Shown here: piece after piece, positions 35,955-45,206 of the stretch | How the letters are laid out: every line of letters begins with the position of its first letter | Position numbering within the stretch: the first letter of the stretch is position 1 | DNA from: a bacterium | Lineage (GTDB): Bacteria > Krumholzibacteriota > Krumholzibacteriia > LZORAL124-64-63 | NCBI GenBank assembly: GCA_020049465.1 | Contig: JAIFKS010000098.1 | Coordinates: forward strand, 1 to 56,982 | Length of the DNA: 56,982 nt | Direction of reading: 5' to 3' | Position numbers and translations under genes: made by a program | The notes under the pieces: model-generated | What the model saw: the letters and a program-made list of their open reading frames with translations, nothing else | Told to the model about the DNA's origin: nothing | Database searches by the model: none

Positions 35955-37907
35955 TCAGGGACGGTCTGGGACGGCGTCGGCACCGTGATTGCCGGCGCCG
36001 CGTCCGGCCGCCGCTGATGCCTTCAGCCCGTTCTCGGCCGTCTCGCGCCACGGGCCCGCCGCGGCGCCGTGCCGCAGCGCTTCGGTGAAGTATCGCGTGG
36101 CCTGCTGGGCGTTTCCCGCCGTCTGCTCGATCATTCCCGCCGCGACGAACAGGGCGGCCCTCGCGGCCGGTGTTTGCTGCTGCGCCCGTGCGAGTGCCGC
36201 GCGCGCGTCACCCGCGCGGCCCGTTCGGAGGATAAGAGAAACGAGAGCGACGTGCGCGTCCGCGTTGCGCGTGCCGCAGCGGGAGGCCTGTTCAAGCACG
36301 GGTAGGGCTTCGGCCTCGCGGCCCTCTTCGAACAGCAGCAACCCCAGCAGGGCGTGGGCTTCACCCTGGTCCGGCCGCTCGGCGATGGCGCGGCGAGCAA
36401 GACGTTCCGACCCGACAAGGTCGCCGCGGTCCCAGGCGAAGCGCGCCAGATGCACCAGGAATCGCGGGTTGCCGCCGGCCTCGTGGGCGCGGCCGATGGC
36501 GGCCTCCTCGCCGGCCGCATTTCCCCGCGCGCGGTGATGCATGGAGAGGACCTCCCAACCGTACGCGCTGCGGCCGGGATCTCGCTCGAGTTGACGCACG
36601 AAACGGTCTACGGAGGACGTTTCCCGTGCCTGGACCGCAATCTGGGCGCCGACGGTCGACAGGCCGGCGAGCAGCGCGGCGGCGGCGAGCCAGGCTGAGG
36701 CTCCTGGTTGCGCCAGCGCGGCGTGGGAACGGACGCGCCACAACGCGGCCAGGGTCACCGGCGCGGCGAGGATGGACAGCAGGTCGGCGTCGCGCGCCAT
36801 GCCCAGTTCGGGCGCGAACACGAAGGCGAACAGCGCGCCGCCCGCCGCTCCCCCGCCGAGCAGGGCGGCGACCCGCTTCGAACCCTGATCGGCATCGACC
36901 GGGGAACGCTTTGCACCTCGCCACGCCAGCGGCCAGACAACGGCGATCGTCACCGGGGCTGCCCAGAAGCCGAGATTCACCAGGTCCAGCAGGTGCCGCG
37001 GATCAAATAGCCCATAGCCGTCCGCGGTGCGTGGGCCGAGGGGCCACAGAAGATGCGAACGCCCGCCAACGGCAAACGCCGCCAGAGCGACCAACGTCAG
37101 CAGTCCCGACGCGCCCCAGACGTACCGGCGCCCACGCCCGTACAACAGCGCCGCCGGGAATCCCAGCAGCGCGACGGCCGCCGAGAGGTGACATCCCACG
37201 GCCAGCAGCGCCGACAGGAGGGCGATTCCCAGACGCACGCGCCCGATCCGTTCGCCGGCCAGCGACTCGACGGCCAGCACCAGCGCCAGGGTCACGAACG
37301 CCTGGGCCAGGGCGTAGAATTCCACGAGGCCGGCCATGATCGGCAGCGCACCGCTGAACAGACCGCAGCCCATCACCAGCAGTCGGCCGCCCGCGGTCGG
37401 AAAGCGGCGCGCGAACCGGAGCCATGCCCCGGTCGTGATCACCGCCGCCGCCAGCGCGACAAGCCGGAAGGCGGCGGCAGGTTCCGCGCCTGAAATGGCG
37501 CGTGTGATCGCCGCCAGCAGCCGGTCGGACAGAACGGCATGCGGAGGCAGTTCGAGCCGGTGCTGCGGGTCGGTGAAGACGTTGACGAGGAACTGGCCAT
37601 CACCCCGCAGCAGCGTAGCCGCCGGCAGGAGGATCACCATCGCCAAGACCAGGACGGAACAAGCCGCGGCCGGCATCCACGCCGCCTGGCTGCGCATCGT
37701 CGCACTTCGCGTCACCATCCCCGCCGCCGCCAAGGCGACGAACACGGAGAGTGCCAGCCAGGACCATCTCGCGACCGGCGGCAGGCAAGCCAAGCCGTCC
37801 AGTCCCCACAGGCGCCAGCTTCCGGGCGCGAATGCGGTGAGCACGACGATGATCGCCAACGCCACGGCGCCGGCCAGGGCCGGACGGACGGAAGCCGGTA
37901 CGCTCAT
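35955..37907 (-). CDS. Multi-spanning membrane protein with C-terminal TPR repeats
   Basis: ATG 37905-37907 has AAGGAA 5 bases upstream. The 650-residue protein has about ten to twelve membrane helices in its first 430 residues, in the manner of PMT-like or O-antigen ligase-like membrane proteins. A TPR region of about 200 residues follows (GSERLARRAIAERPDQGEAHALLGLLLFEEGREAEALPVLEQA). Such fusions are common in large environmental genomes. No catalytic motif could be fixed, so glycosyltransferase activity is only possible. It converges with the DUF4395 gene. Confidence 0.8.
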   Translation of the reverse strand: MSVPASVRPALAGAVALAIIVVLTAFAPGSWRLWGLDGLACLPPVARWSWLALSVFVALAAAGMVTRSATMRSQAAWMPAAACSVLVLAMVILLPAATLLRGDGQFLVNVFTDPQHRLELPPHAVLSDRLLAAITRAISGAEPAAAFRLVALAAAVITTGAWLRFARRFPTAGGRLLVMGCGLFSGALPIMAGLVEFYALAQAFVTLALVLAVESLAGERIGRVRLGIALLSALLAVGCHLSAAVALLGFPAALLYGRGRRYVWGASGLLTLVALAAFAVGGRSHLLWPLGPRTADGYGLFDPRHLLDLVNLGFWAAPVTIAVVWPLAWRGAKRSPVDADQGSKRVAALLGGGAAGGALFAFVFAPELGMARDADLLSILAAPVTLAALWRVRSHAALAQPGASAWLAAAALLAGLSTVGAQIAVQARETSSVDRFVRQLERDPGRSAYGWEVLSMHHRARGNAAGEEAAIGRAHEAGGNPRFLVHLARFAWDRGDLVGSERLARRAIAERPDQGEAHALLGLLLFEEGREAEALPVLEQASRCGTRNADAHVALVSLILRTGRAGDARAALARAQQQTPAARAALFVAAGMIEQTAGNAQQATRYFTEALRHGAAAGPWRETAENGLKASAAAGRGAGNHGADAVPDRP

Positions 37908-38187
37908 GCGGTTCCTTCGGCTTCGGTCTGCATGATCCTGCCTTGTCCCTGCCGTACGGCGTTCCCGTGGTCTCCGGTGCTGTTCATTTGGAGTGAGCAT
38001 AGCATGCGCGGAGGAGGAAAATCATCCGCTTGGCGAGCGCGGCGGCGTCAGGTGGCGAACGACGACTCGAAAGCTCTCCATTCCCTCTTTGTCAGAAGGG
38101 CGCCGATTTCATTCTCTGAGTATACGCCGCCCGATGGTAAAATCGCCGCTCCCGCACATGGCCGTCGCCGAATCCGGGGAGGTCTCC
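37908..38187. other. Divergent intergenic region
   Basis: In these 280 bp the clearest signal is TGGTAAAAT (38135-38143), an extended -10 box for the rightward lipoprotein operon, about 45 bp before its ATG. A matching -35 box is weak. Confidence 0.4.
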
Positions 38188-39861
38188 ATGAATCACGGGC
38201 CGATGCTCATGCCGCTGCTCCGTCGGGGTTCCGCGTTCCTGCTTGTAGCCATGATGATGTCCCTCCTGAACGCGTGTTCGGCCCGGCGCATGGTGCATCG
38301 ACCGGTCGACACCACCCTCGATCCGGCGGGAACCGCCGTGAGGCTGTTCTGGGGCGAGTTGTCGTTCGATCTCTGCGAGACGGTTGTGAAGGACGAGGTC
38401 CTGTCGGGAGTTCTCAGGAAGCCCGGGAGTGAAACGGGTGCATCGGCTGCGTCCCGCGCGAAGGCACGCCAAACCACCGACGTCTGGACCGGCGACGAGG
38501 GGAGAGCGAAGGCGCCCAAGGCCAGAAGCGGCATCCTGCAGGTCTACGTGGATCGCTCGTTTCCGCTCGTCCCCGCCGACGCCGCGGCCGTGGGCACGAG
38601 CGTGGCCATCCCCTTCGGGAACATCAGCATGGTCCAGGTGCTCGAAAGCAACACGGGGCTCGCCATCGTCAAGACCTTCGGCGCCCTCGTGCTGACCGCC
38701 GGCATCACCTTCGTGATCATCATGGCCACCAAGGATTCCTGTCCGTTCATCTACGTCCAGAACGGCGAGGATGAAGTCCTGGTCGGCGAAATCTACAGTG
38801 GCGCCATCCATCCGCCGCTGGAGCGCGACGACTACCTGGCACTGCCCGTCAACGGCGACGGCGACTGCAACCTGCGAATCACCAACGAGGTGCTCGAGAT
38901 CCAGCACACCAACCTGGCCGAGCTGCAGGTCTTCGACCACGCATCCGGCGAACGGGTTCTGGTGGATCGGCACGGGACGCCTCATCGGCTGGCCAATGCC
39001 ATGGCCCCGTCGACGGCGCGGTCCTTGGCCGGAGACGATGTCCTCGATCTCATCGCGACCGATGACGGCATCCCGTTCGTCGACGGTGGCCGGGCGCCGG
39101 ATCTGCAGTCGCCCGCCGCCGCGACCACCGGCATGGACGGCGTGATTCTCACCTTCGACCGCCCCGTCGACGCCGCGCAGATGAAGCTGGTCGTCAATGC
39201 GCGCAACAGCGACTGGCTGGACCATGTGATGAGTGTCCTCTTCGAGCGCATGGGCGACCAGTTCAAGCCCTGGCAGGAGGCGCAGAAGACCGGCTCGGCC
39301 GCGTCGATGCAGCAGTGGTGCCGGGACCAGGGTCTGCCCCTGGCGGTCTCGCTGCAGACGCCCGAAGGCTGGCGTCGTGTGGACCAGTTCGACCTGCCCG
39401 GGCCCATCGCCGAGCGCGATGCCGTACTCGCGGTCGACCTGGACGGCGTGGAAGGTGACCAGGTCACCGTGAAACTCGAGTGTGGGTATCGATTCTGGGA
39501 GATCGACAGCGTCATGGCCGACTTCACCGCAGCGGCCCCGCCCGCGGCGATGACGGTCGGATTGGCGCGCGCCGTGACCGGTGAGGGCCTCGATGTGACA
39601 GCCGATCTCCTGGCGGACGACGACCGTTACCTGCACCAGCCGAATGTGGGCGATGCTGCTTCGCTGAACTATCACCTCCCGCCGCTGGCCGTGGGGCAGG
39701 CGCGCTCGGTGATCCTCCACAGCAAGGGGTATTACGACATCCTGCGCGATCCGGTCGGCCAGCCGGAATTGGCATTCGTAGCCTCGTTCCGGCAACCTGG
39801 TCGCATGGCCGGGTTCTCGCGCGATCTGTACCGCGAGCTCAGCGGCGACCAGGATCGCTGA
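38188..39861 (+). CDS. Lipoprotein of unknown family, first gene of a radical SAM operon
   Basis: ATG 38188 is preceded by GGGGAGG. The 557-residue protein has a lipoprotein signal (FLLVAMMMSLLNAC, Cys near 31). An internal hydrophobic stretch (GLAIVKTFGALVLTAGITFVIIMA, about 150-175) sits beside DSCPFIYVQNGEDEVLVGEIYSGAIHPPLERDDYLALP. The remainder is mostly beta-rich and acidic. I do not recognise a family. The stop at 39861 lies two bases before the GTG of the radical SAM gene, so the two are tightly coupled. The repeated Cys, Asp and Tyr positions could be substrate features for the enzyme, but nothing proves this. Confidence 0.8.
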   Translation: MNHGPMLMPLLRRGSAFLLVAMMMSLLNACSARRMVHRPVDTTLDPAGTAVRLFWGELSFDLCETVVKDEVLSGVLRKPGSETGASAASRAKARQTTDVWTGDEGRAKAPKARSGILQVYVDRSFPLVPADAAAVGTSVAIPFGNISMVQVLESNTGLAIVKTFGALVLTAGITFVIIMATKDSCPFIYVQNGEDEVLVGEIYSGAIHPPLERDDYLALPVNGDGDCNLRITNEVLEIQHTNLAELQVFDHASGERVLVDRHGTPHRLANAMAPSTARSLAGDDVLDLIATDDGIPFVDGGRAPDLQSPAAATTGMDGVILTFDRPVDAAQMKLVVNARNSDWLDHVMSVLFERMGDQFKPWQEAQKTGSAASMQQWCRDQGLPLAVSLQTPEGWRRVDQFDLPGPIAERDAVLAVDLDGVEGDQVTVKLECGYRFWEIDSVMADFTAAAPPAAMTVGLARAVTGEGLDVTADLLADDDRYLHQPNVGDAASLNYHLPPLAVGQARSVILHSKGYYDILRDPVGQPELAFVASFRQPGRMAGFSRDLYRELSGDQDR

Positions 39862-39862
39862 C

Positions 39863-41062
39863 GTGGCAGGGCAAGCACCATTCGCAACGGTCCGCGCGCC
39901 CATCACGGGCGCGCGGGCCAGGCTCTTCACCTGGCTCGTCCATGCCAGCGTGGTCGTCATCGCCTTGCGGGCGTACCGGTCACCGCGGTCGGCCTGGCGG
40001 GCGCTGCAGCACATCAGAAGGCTGAATGGTACCTTGCGCGGCGGTGAGCACGGCCAGAAGTACTATCGCTGTGGACCGCGCGTTTTCTGGACACCCATCG
40101 TTCCGCAGTGGCCATCGCGTGCGTTCGTCCGCTTCGTCGAAACGATTCTCGACCGCCTGCAGAGTTTCCGGCCCGCCGACGTCCGCCTGGGCAGCGTGAT
40201 CTGGGCCGTCAGCAGCCGCTGCCCCCTCGACTGTGAGCACTGCCTGGAAGGGGACAACCTTGGCGAGCGGGAACATCTGACTTTCGAGGAGCTCGAGGGG
40301 GTGCTGGCGAAGTTCCGCGACCTCGGCGTGGTGCAGGTCTTCTTCAGCGGCGGCGAACCTCTCCTGCGATGCCATGATGTCTGCCGCCTCATGGCGGGCG
40401 CCGGCCCTGGAATCGAGTTCACCATGATGACCTCGGGGGTCGGCCTGACCCTCGAGAAGGCCCGGCAGTTGCGCCGCGCCGGGCTGCGATCGGTCCAGAT
40501 CTCGCTGGACCACTGGGACGAAGGGAAACACGACCGCTTTCGCGGTCGGGAAGGCGCCTTCGCCTGGGCCAGGGACGCCGCTCGCAACGCCGGTCAGGCC
40601 GGACTGCTCGTGGGCTTTTCCCTGTGCGCGGTCCGGGATTTCGTCAACCGGGAGAACATGTGGCGCTACCTGGAGCTGGTGCGCTCGTGGGGTGGCGTCT
40701 ACGTGCGCATCCTGGAACCGCGTGCCGTCGGGCGCTATGCGGGCCGGCCGGTGCAACTGGACCCGCAGCAATCGGAACTGCTCTGGGCCGTTCACGACCA
40801 GGTCAATACCGACCCGGCCTGTGCGCACCTGCCGAGGCTCAGTTGCCCCGATTACGACCGGCGCGCGTTGGGCTGCTTCGGGGCCGGCAACCGCATGGTC
40901 TACGCCGACTCGCGCGCCGAGATTCATGCGTGTCCGTTCTGCCAGGGGTCGGTCGGCAATGCATTGACGGGCGACCTGGCCTCGATGGTGGAGGGCATGC
41001 GCAAGAGGGGATGCGCCGCCTCGCGGACGGCGCCGGGCGTTCCGCAGGTGCTGGTGCACTGA
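39863..41062 (+). CDS. Radical SAM enzyme with SPASM-like C-terminal cysteines
   Basis: GTG 39863 follows the lipoprotein stop directly. The 399-residue protein has a membrane-proximal N-terminal extension (about 95 residues; VHASVVVIALRAYRS, KYYRCGPRVFWTPIVPQWPSRAF). The radical SAM core has the C-x3-C-x2-C motif (SSRCPLDCEHCLEGDNL), SGGEPLLR, TSGVGLTLEKA and SLDHWDEGKHDRFRG. C-terminal cysteines (DYDRRALGCFGAGNRMVYADSRAEIHACPFCQG and GCAAS) resemble a SPASM or twitch auxiliary cluster region. This matches a subfamily common in FCB bacteria whose substrate is unknown. The operon partners are a lipoprotein and a small secreted glycine-rich protein. Confidence 0.88.
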   Translation: MAGQAPFATVRAPITGARARLFTWLVHASVVVIALRAYRSPRSAWRALQHIRRLNGTLRGGEHGQKYYRCGPRVFWTPIVPQWPSRAFVRFVETILDRLQSFRPADVRLGSVIWAVSSRCPLDCEHCLEGDNLGEREHLTFEELEGVLAKFRDLGVVQVFFSGGEPLLRCHDVCRLMAGAGPGIEFTMMTSGVGLTLEKARQLRRAGLRSVQISLDHWDEGKHDRFRGREGAFAWARDAARNAGQAGLLVGFSLCAVRDFVNRENMWRYLELVRSWGGVYVRILEPRAVGRYAGRPVQLDPQQSELLWAVHDQVNTDPACAHLPRLSCPDYDRRALGCFGAGNRMVYADSRAEIHACPFCQGSVGNALTGDLASMVEGMRKRGCAASRTAPGVPQVLVH

Positions 41063-41108
41063 GATGTGTGTCCTGCCGTGGAAACGGCAGCCAAGTGGGA
41101 GGTCCATC

Positions 41109-41651
41109 ATGAAGCGCAATCAGCGACAAGTGCCGGATCGGTCCGCCGCGTTGTTCTGCGCCCTGGCGCTGTTGGTCTCCCCGTCTCCGGGCATCGCCGA
41201 CGAATTCGCGACCGTCGACACGGCGCCGGAGGACTGTCTTGTCCACGCCAGCCTTGTGGTCAATCCGGGCGAGCCGTTGACGATCCAGCTCTTCGACGGC
41301 CGCCGGATCGACGGAAAGCTCGTGTCGTTCGACCTTGAGAAGCGGCTGGTGACCATGGAGCATTGGGACGAGCTCGGCGCCTCGCGAAGCCGGACCGAGG
41401 CGGACGAGGTCCAGCGGTACGAATACAGCCAGCGCAGCGGGAACGGTCTGGGAGTCGCCGGTGCCTTCCTGGGTTCGGTGGTCGGCGTCGCGATCGGCTG
41501 GAAGATGACCAAGAACGGCGACGAATTCATGGCTGGACTCGAGGGCGCGGCCGCCGGGGGCGTCATCGGCGGCGGACTGGGCTATGCCGCCGGCCGCGGG
41601 ATGAGCGCCGGGGACCGGCCGGCCGGCGCCATCACCTGCGGGGAACGGTAA
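41109..41651 (+). CDS. Small secreted protein with glycine-rich membrane segment
   Basis: ATG 41109 has GGGAGG upstream. The 180-residue product has a signal peptide (SAALFCALALLVSPSPGIAD) and a beta-rich domain (GEPLTIQLFDGRRIDGKLVSFDLEKRLVTMEHWDE). The C-terminal region has two glycine-rich helices (GVAGAFLGSVVGVAIGW, GAAAGGVIGGGLGYAAGRG) of the kind seen in glycine-zipper proteins. It is the third gene in the radical SAM operon (46-bp gap). The function is unknown. Confidence 0.78.
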   Translation: MKRNQRQVPDRSAALFCALALLVSPSPGIADEFATVDTAPEDCLVHASLVVNPGEPLTIQLFDGRRIDGKLVSFDLEKRLVTMEHWDELGASRSRTEADEVQRYEYSQRSGNGLGVAGAFLGSVVGVAIGWKMTKNGDEFMAGLEGAAAGGVIGGGLGYAAGRGMSAGDRPAGAITCGER

Positions 41652-41740
41652 GGTCGGGGCGACCTCCACGATCCCAAAGTCGGCGCCGGCCAGTTGGCAT
41701 AACGAGGATGGAAATGGCGTGATTTGCCCGGCCCCGACCT
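41651..41740. repeat. Inverted repeat between convergent genes
   Basis: AGGTCGGGGC (41651-41660) and its exact complement (41731-41740) enclose 70 bases, between the stops of two convergent genes. The right arm is followed by TTTCC. It may serve as a shared terminator. Confidence 0.4.
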
Positions 41741-41751
41741 TTCCGTCCACC

Positions 41752-44400
41752 TCACTTCACCAGCGACACGGCCTTCGTCCCGCTGAATGCGCCGGCATTC
41801 AACCGGTAGAGGTACACGCCGGCCGCGACCGAACGGCCACTGTCGTCCGTCCCGTCCCAGGTGATCTCGTGGCGGCCGGCCGCGAGCGGCGCATCGACCA
41901 GGAGGGTCTTCACCAGGTGTCCGGCCAGATCGTACACCCGCAGCGTCGACCGTGATCCGCCGGCCAGCGTGAAGGCGATCCGCGTCGCGGGATTGAAGGG
42001 GTTGGGGACGGCGTCGTGCAGACGGTGGCCTGCGCCGGGCGACGGCAAGCCGTCCCGCACGGCGGACAGGTCCGCATGGGCCACGATCTCCAGGGAATTC
42101 AACATCGTGTAGTAACCGGGGACGCCCATCTCCATCGTCAGCTTGGAATCGGGGATCGCGATCGTCGCTGTGCGGGTGAGGTTGTCGGTCACGGTTTCGT
42201 CGTCGACCAGCGGCACGCCTTCGACGACGATCTTTCCGTGTTCGTAGCTCAGGCCCGGCCAGCCCACCGACACGGTCACGTCGTAGGTGCCGGCGGGCAG
42301 GTCGAACTCGAAGACGGCGGGCCGGCCGTATTCCGAGTACAGGATGCTGCTCTGCAGTTCATTCGGTCCCGCGGCAACCCAGCCGTACTGCCAGAACACG
42401 CTGGGCGGGCTGTACCAGCCATAGCCGTCGTTGTCGCTGTAGGCGCCGTCGCCGATCTTGAGGTACGTCTTGCCGTCAACGATCAGCGGATCGGCGGTCG
42501 GTTCGCCCACGGGATCCTGGAAGTTGAGGTAGTAGTCGCCGGGCGCGCCCTGGGCTCTCTGGTGCGTCGGCGCCGGATAGATGTCCGGCAGTGTCGCGAT
42601 CTCGCCCGCCGTGAACTGGCCGATCAGCCGCCGCAGGTTGCAGATGAACTCCGCGTCCTGCACGTAGCTCGCCAGCCCGCCGATGACCTTGTCGACCTGG
42701 GGGTCGGCGACATTGGCCACGCCCGCGGCCGGGTTGGCTGCGCCATTCATCACGCGCAGGTACTCGTAGTCCTCGAGGCCGTCACGGATCAGTTCCAGAC
42801 GGATCGACGGCACCGGTCGCTGGTTGTTCGATCCGTAGGGGATGGCGGCGTTGGTCGTCGCGGGCGGGTACAGCAGGTTCGTGAATCCGTTGTTGGCCGT
42901 CGGTGCGGGCGTCGTCCAGGGATTGTTCGACCATTCCAGCAGGGAGTCGTGCACCAGTCCCCGCAGCCGGTATTTCCAGAAGAACCAACCCATCAGCCGG
43001 CTGTCGATGCCCGGATGGTCCAGGGTGAACGGATTGGAATACGGGGCCACGGAATCCGGCAGGTAGTACAGCCAGGAGGACTCCCCGTGGGTAGCCTCGC
43101 GATCGGCGGCGACCGCCGGATCGAAGTTCCCCAGCCAGGTCAGCCAGATGTCGATCTGTCCGTCCTGCACGTAGTCGGCGTGGTTGTAGATCTCCGGCTT
43201 CGGTTCCTCGGACACCATCAGGCGGAGATCCGGCGCGGCGGCCTTGAGCTGCCGCGAATACCAGGCGATCGCGTCGTAGTCGGCCTGGTCGAAGGGTTCG
43301 TTGGCGATGAAGCCGTACGACCGGTCGAGGTAACCGAGATCGGCCAGGTAGTTCCGCAGCGCGCCGATATAGGCGGACCACGTCTGGTTGTAGGCCGAGC
43401 CGGGATCGTTCGCGGCGTACCAGTCGGCGGCGCTCCGGTTCTCGCCGCACAGCGAGGACGGCCGCGGGTCCTGCGACGGGGCAACGCTCCCGAGGCCCAC
43501 GGCCTGGAACGAGGGGAACCCGACGCCGTCGTTGAACGGCTCGGCGAAGTTGCCGCCCATGAGGCCCGTGCCGTCCAGCCAACGCGCGGCCGGGAGCTCG
43601 AAGCCCCAGATGCCGTCGGGATCCGAAAGTGTCTGCGTGGCGCAGTTGTAGCTGATGAGCGGCGTGCCGCCGCCGTACGTCAGGCCGCTGGGCCACAGCG
43701 CGACCTGGGGCGTGAGCCGGTGGTCGATGAGGAACTGCCGCCAGCGATCCATGAAGGACCAGTCGCTGTAGCCGGCGCCGTATTTCGCAAGGACCTCCTG
43801 CTGGGAGAAGCCCACGCTGGAAGCCACGCTCAGCTCGCCGGGCAACTGGAAATCGAACACGTGCAGGGCGATGGGGACGGTGATCCCGGCCACCGTCACG
43901 TCCGTGCTGTAATCGCCGGCCGGCGTGCCGGCCGGAACCTCCACCGTGACCCAGAACGCGGTATTCTCTCCCGCCGTCAGCGCCACCGTGTCGCCGTTCT
44001 CGAGCGGCCACAGCGGGTCGGGGTACTCGCCGACGCCGCCGCGCATGTCGGTGGCCTGGGTGACGGTGACGTACTGCACCTGGTAGATCAGCTGCGAAAT
44101 GCCCGCGCCGAAGTCCCCGACCGACACGGTGACGTTGCCTGAAGCGGACGGTTTGACGACGACCAGGAACGGCTCGAACTCGTTGCGGGCGGCATGAACC
44201 TGGACCAGAGACTGTTCGGCGACAGGGACCGCGTCATTCTTGAACACCTTGACGCCCGGCGGGCACGTCCAGAGGTCGAACGCTTCGGTCGACTGGGTCA
44301 GTCGGTAGGTGCACATCTCGACCTGGGCCCGGGTCTGCAGGGGAATGCCGAGGGCCAACACCGCGAGGAAGCACGACAGCAAACCGCGCCGGGAGTTCAT
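41752..44400 (-). CDS. Secreted DUF4091 (glycoside hydrolase-like) protein with FlgD-like C-terminus
   Basis: ATG 44398-44400 follows AAGGTGG. The 882-residue protein has a signal peptide (LLSCFLAVLALGIPLQTRAQ) and an N-terminal beta domain (about 50-180). A TIM-barrel-like central region follows (DRWRQFLIDHRLTPQVALWPSG, YGFIANEPFDQADYD, LMVSEEPKPEIYN), then the DUF4091 hallmark RLELIRDGLEDYEYLRVM. A carbohydrate-binding-like domain comes next (GQFTAGEIATLP to YDVTVSVGWPG), and the FlgD-like module ends it (DAVPNPFNPATRIAF). Acidic residues in ANEPFDQ and SEEPKPE are candidate catalytic groups. The substrate is unknown. Confidence 0.85.
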   Translation of the reverse strand: MNSRRGLLSCFLAVLALGIPLQTRAQVEMCTYRLTQSTEAFDLWTCPPGVKVFKNDAVPVAEQSLVQVHAARNEFEPFLVVVKPSASGNVTVSVGDFGAGISQLIYQVQYVTVTQATDMRGGVGEYPDPLWPLENGDTVALTAGENTAFWVTVEVPAGTPAGDYSTDVTVAGITVPIALHVFDFQLPGELSVASSVGFSQQEVLAKYGAGYSDWSFMDRWRQFLIDHRLTPQVALWPSGLTYGGGTPLISYNCATQTLSDPDGIWGFELPAARWLDGTGLMGGNFAEPFNDGVGFPSFQAVGLGSVAPSQDPRPSSLCGENRSAADWYAANDPGSAYNQTWSAYIGALRNYLADLGYLDRSYGFIANEPFDQADYDAIAWYSRQLKAAAPDLRLMVSEEPKPEIYNHADYVQDGQIDIWLTWLGNFDPAVAADREATHGESSWLYYLPDSVAPYSNPFTLDHPGIDSRLMGWFFWKYRLRGLVHDSLLEWSNNPWTTPAPTANNGFTNLLYPPATTNAAIPYGSNNQRPVPSIRLELIRDGLEDYEYLRVMNGAANPAAGVANVADPQVDKVIGGLASYVQDAEFICNLRRLIGQFTAGEIATLPDIYPAPTHQRAQGAPGDYYLNFQDPVGEPTADPLIVDGKTYLKIGDGAYSDNDGYGWYSPPSVFWQYGWVAAGPNELQSSILYSEYGRPAVFEFDLPAGTYDVTVSVGWPGLSYEHGKIVVEGVPLVDDETVTDNLTRTATIAIPDSKLTMEMGVPGYYTMLNSLEIVAHADLSAVRDGLPSPGAGHRLHDAVPNPFNPATRIAFTLAGGSRSTLRVYDLAGHLVKTLLVDAPLAAGRHEITWDGTDDSGRSVAAGVYLYRLNAGAFSGTKAVSLVK

Positions 44401-44612
44401 GGGCCACCTTCGATGGATGAGAGGGGGATCCGCGCCGTGGACATGGGGCGATGCCCACTCCCATGATATCACCGATGAAGCGGTCAGTGTTCAAAAAAGG
44501 AGTGAATGTGTCTTGTCAACCCGCTGCCCGGTGAGGTGATCAGGACACCATGGGGTGTCGCGTTCGCGCTCCCGGTCATCGTGGTTCGGCACGGCCCGCC
44601 GGCGCCCGTGCC
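44401..44612. other. Intergenic region upstream of the DUF4091 gene
   Basis: On the minus strand a perfect -35 box TTGACA lies at 44514-44519, but the matching -10 region is only T-rich (around 44490-44497). It may hold the promoter of the leftward DUF4091 gene. I see nothing else. Confidence 0.35.
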
Positions 44613-44954
44613 TCAGCCCCGGACGCGGTGCGGCATCGACTCCGGGATCACGAGCGACATCTCGACGAATCCGCGGTACTCGCCGTTCTCGAACCAGGGT
44701 GACTGGTAGATGAGTTTGCGCACGCCGTTCTTCTCGATCGTGTAGGCGTTCGACGTGCGCTCGGCCAGCATGGCCGCCAGTTGTGATCGTGACGGCTCCG
44801 GGTGGCAATCGAGCACGTTGCGTCCGATCAGGTCGGCGCCGCCATCGCTCGCGAAAGTCTCCACCGCGCGCGCGTTCATTTCGAGGATGATGCCCGCGGC
44901 GTCGCAGACGGTGATCGCCGCGGGGAATTCGCGGATCCAGGCATGTGGCGTCAA
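44613..44954 (-). CDS. Single PAS-domain protein
   Basis: The likely start is TTG 44952-44954, because AAGGAG lies exactly 6 bases upstream. Longer in-frame starts lead into low-complexity arginine-rich sequence. The 113-residue product begins MTPHAWIREFPAAITV. It continues CDAAGIILEMNARAVETFA and LIGRNVLDCHPEPSR, a standard PAS fold with no attached output domain. It could be a stand-alone sensor or partner of an unlinked kinase. Confidence 0.75.
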   Translation of the reverse strand: MTPHAWIREFPAAITVCDAAGIILEMNARAVETFASDGGADLIGRNVLDCHPEPSRSQLAAMLAERTSNAYTIEKNGVRKLIYQSPWFENGEYRGFVEMSLVIPESMPHRVRG

Positions 44955-45112
44955 GACGGTCTCCTTCGCGGCCTGGCGGCGGCCGCGATCCCGGGTTCCG
45001 GCCATGCCGGCCATGGCCAGGCTGGTGGACGTGCAGATTATCGGTTCGGCGGCTTTTGAGCCAGAGGAGAGCGTGTGCCGCCAGCGGGGTGATCGCGTCG
45101 CCCGTGGCGAAT

Positions 45113-45126
45113 TTGCGCCGGCGCAA
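45113..45126. repeat. 14-bp perfect palindrome in a divergent promoter region
   Basis: TTGCGCCGGCGCAA lies in the 252-bp gap between the leftward PAS gene and the rightward small secreted protein. It might be an operator; no regulator is adjacent. The rest of the gap contains GATAAT on the minus strand near 45045, a possible -10 box for the PAS gene. Confidence 0.35.
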
Positions 45127-45169
45127 GTCCTTGCAGAGCGCCGTCCGTCCCCGGCGAACGCGGCCCGGG

Positions 45170-45199
45170 TTGCGCAGGAGGATATCGCAGTGCTAAGCT
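45170..45199 (+). promoter_or_regulatory. Predicted promoter giving a leaderless transcript
   Basis: TTGCGC (45170-45175), an 18-base spacer ending in TGC, then TAAGCT (45194-45199) forms an extended -10 promoter. The expected start is at or next to ATG 45207. Confidence 0.4.
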
Positions 45200-45206
45200 G
45201 TCGCGG

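Noticed and set aside
41752..44142. A 708-codon plus-strand frame opposite the DUF4091 protein
   Set aside because: It is a composition-driven shadow; the minus-strand protein has a signal peptide, family motifs and a FlgD-like tail.
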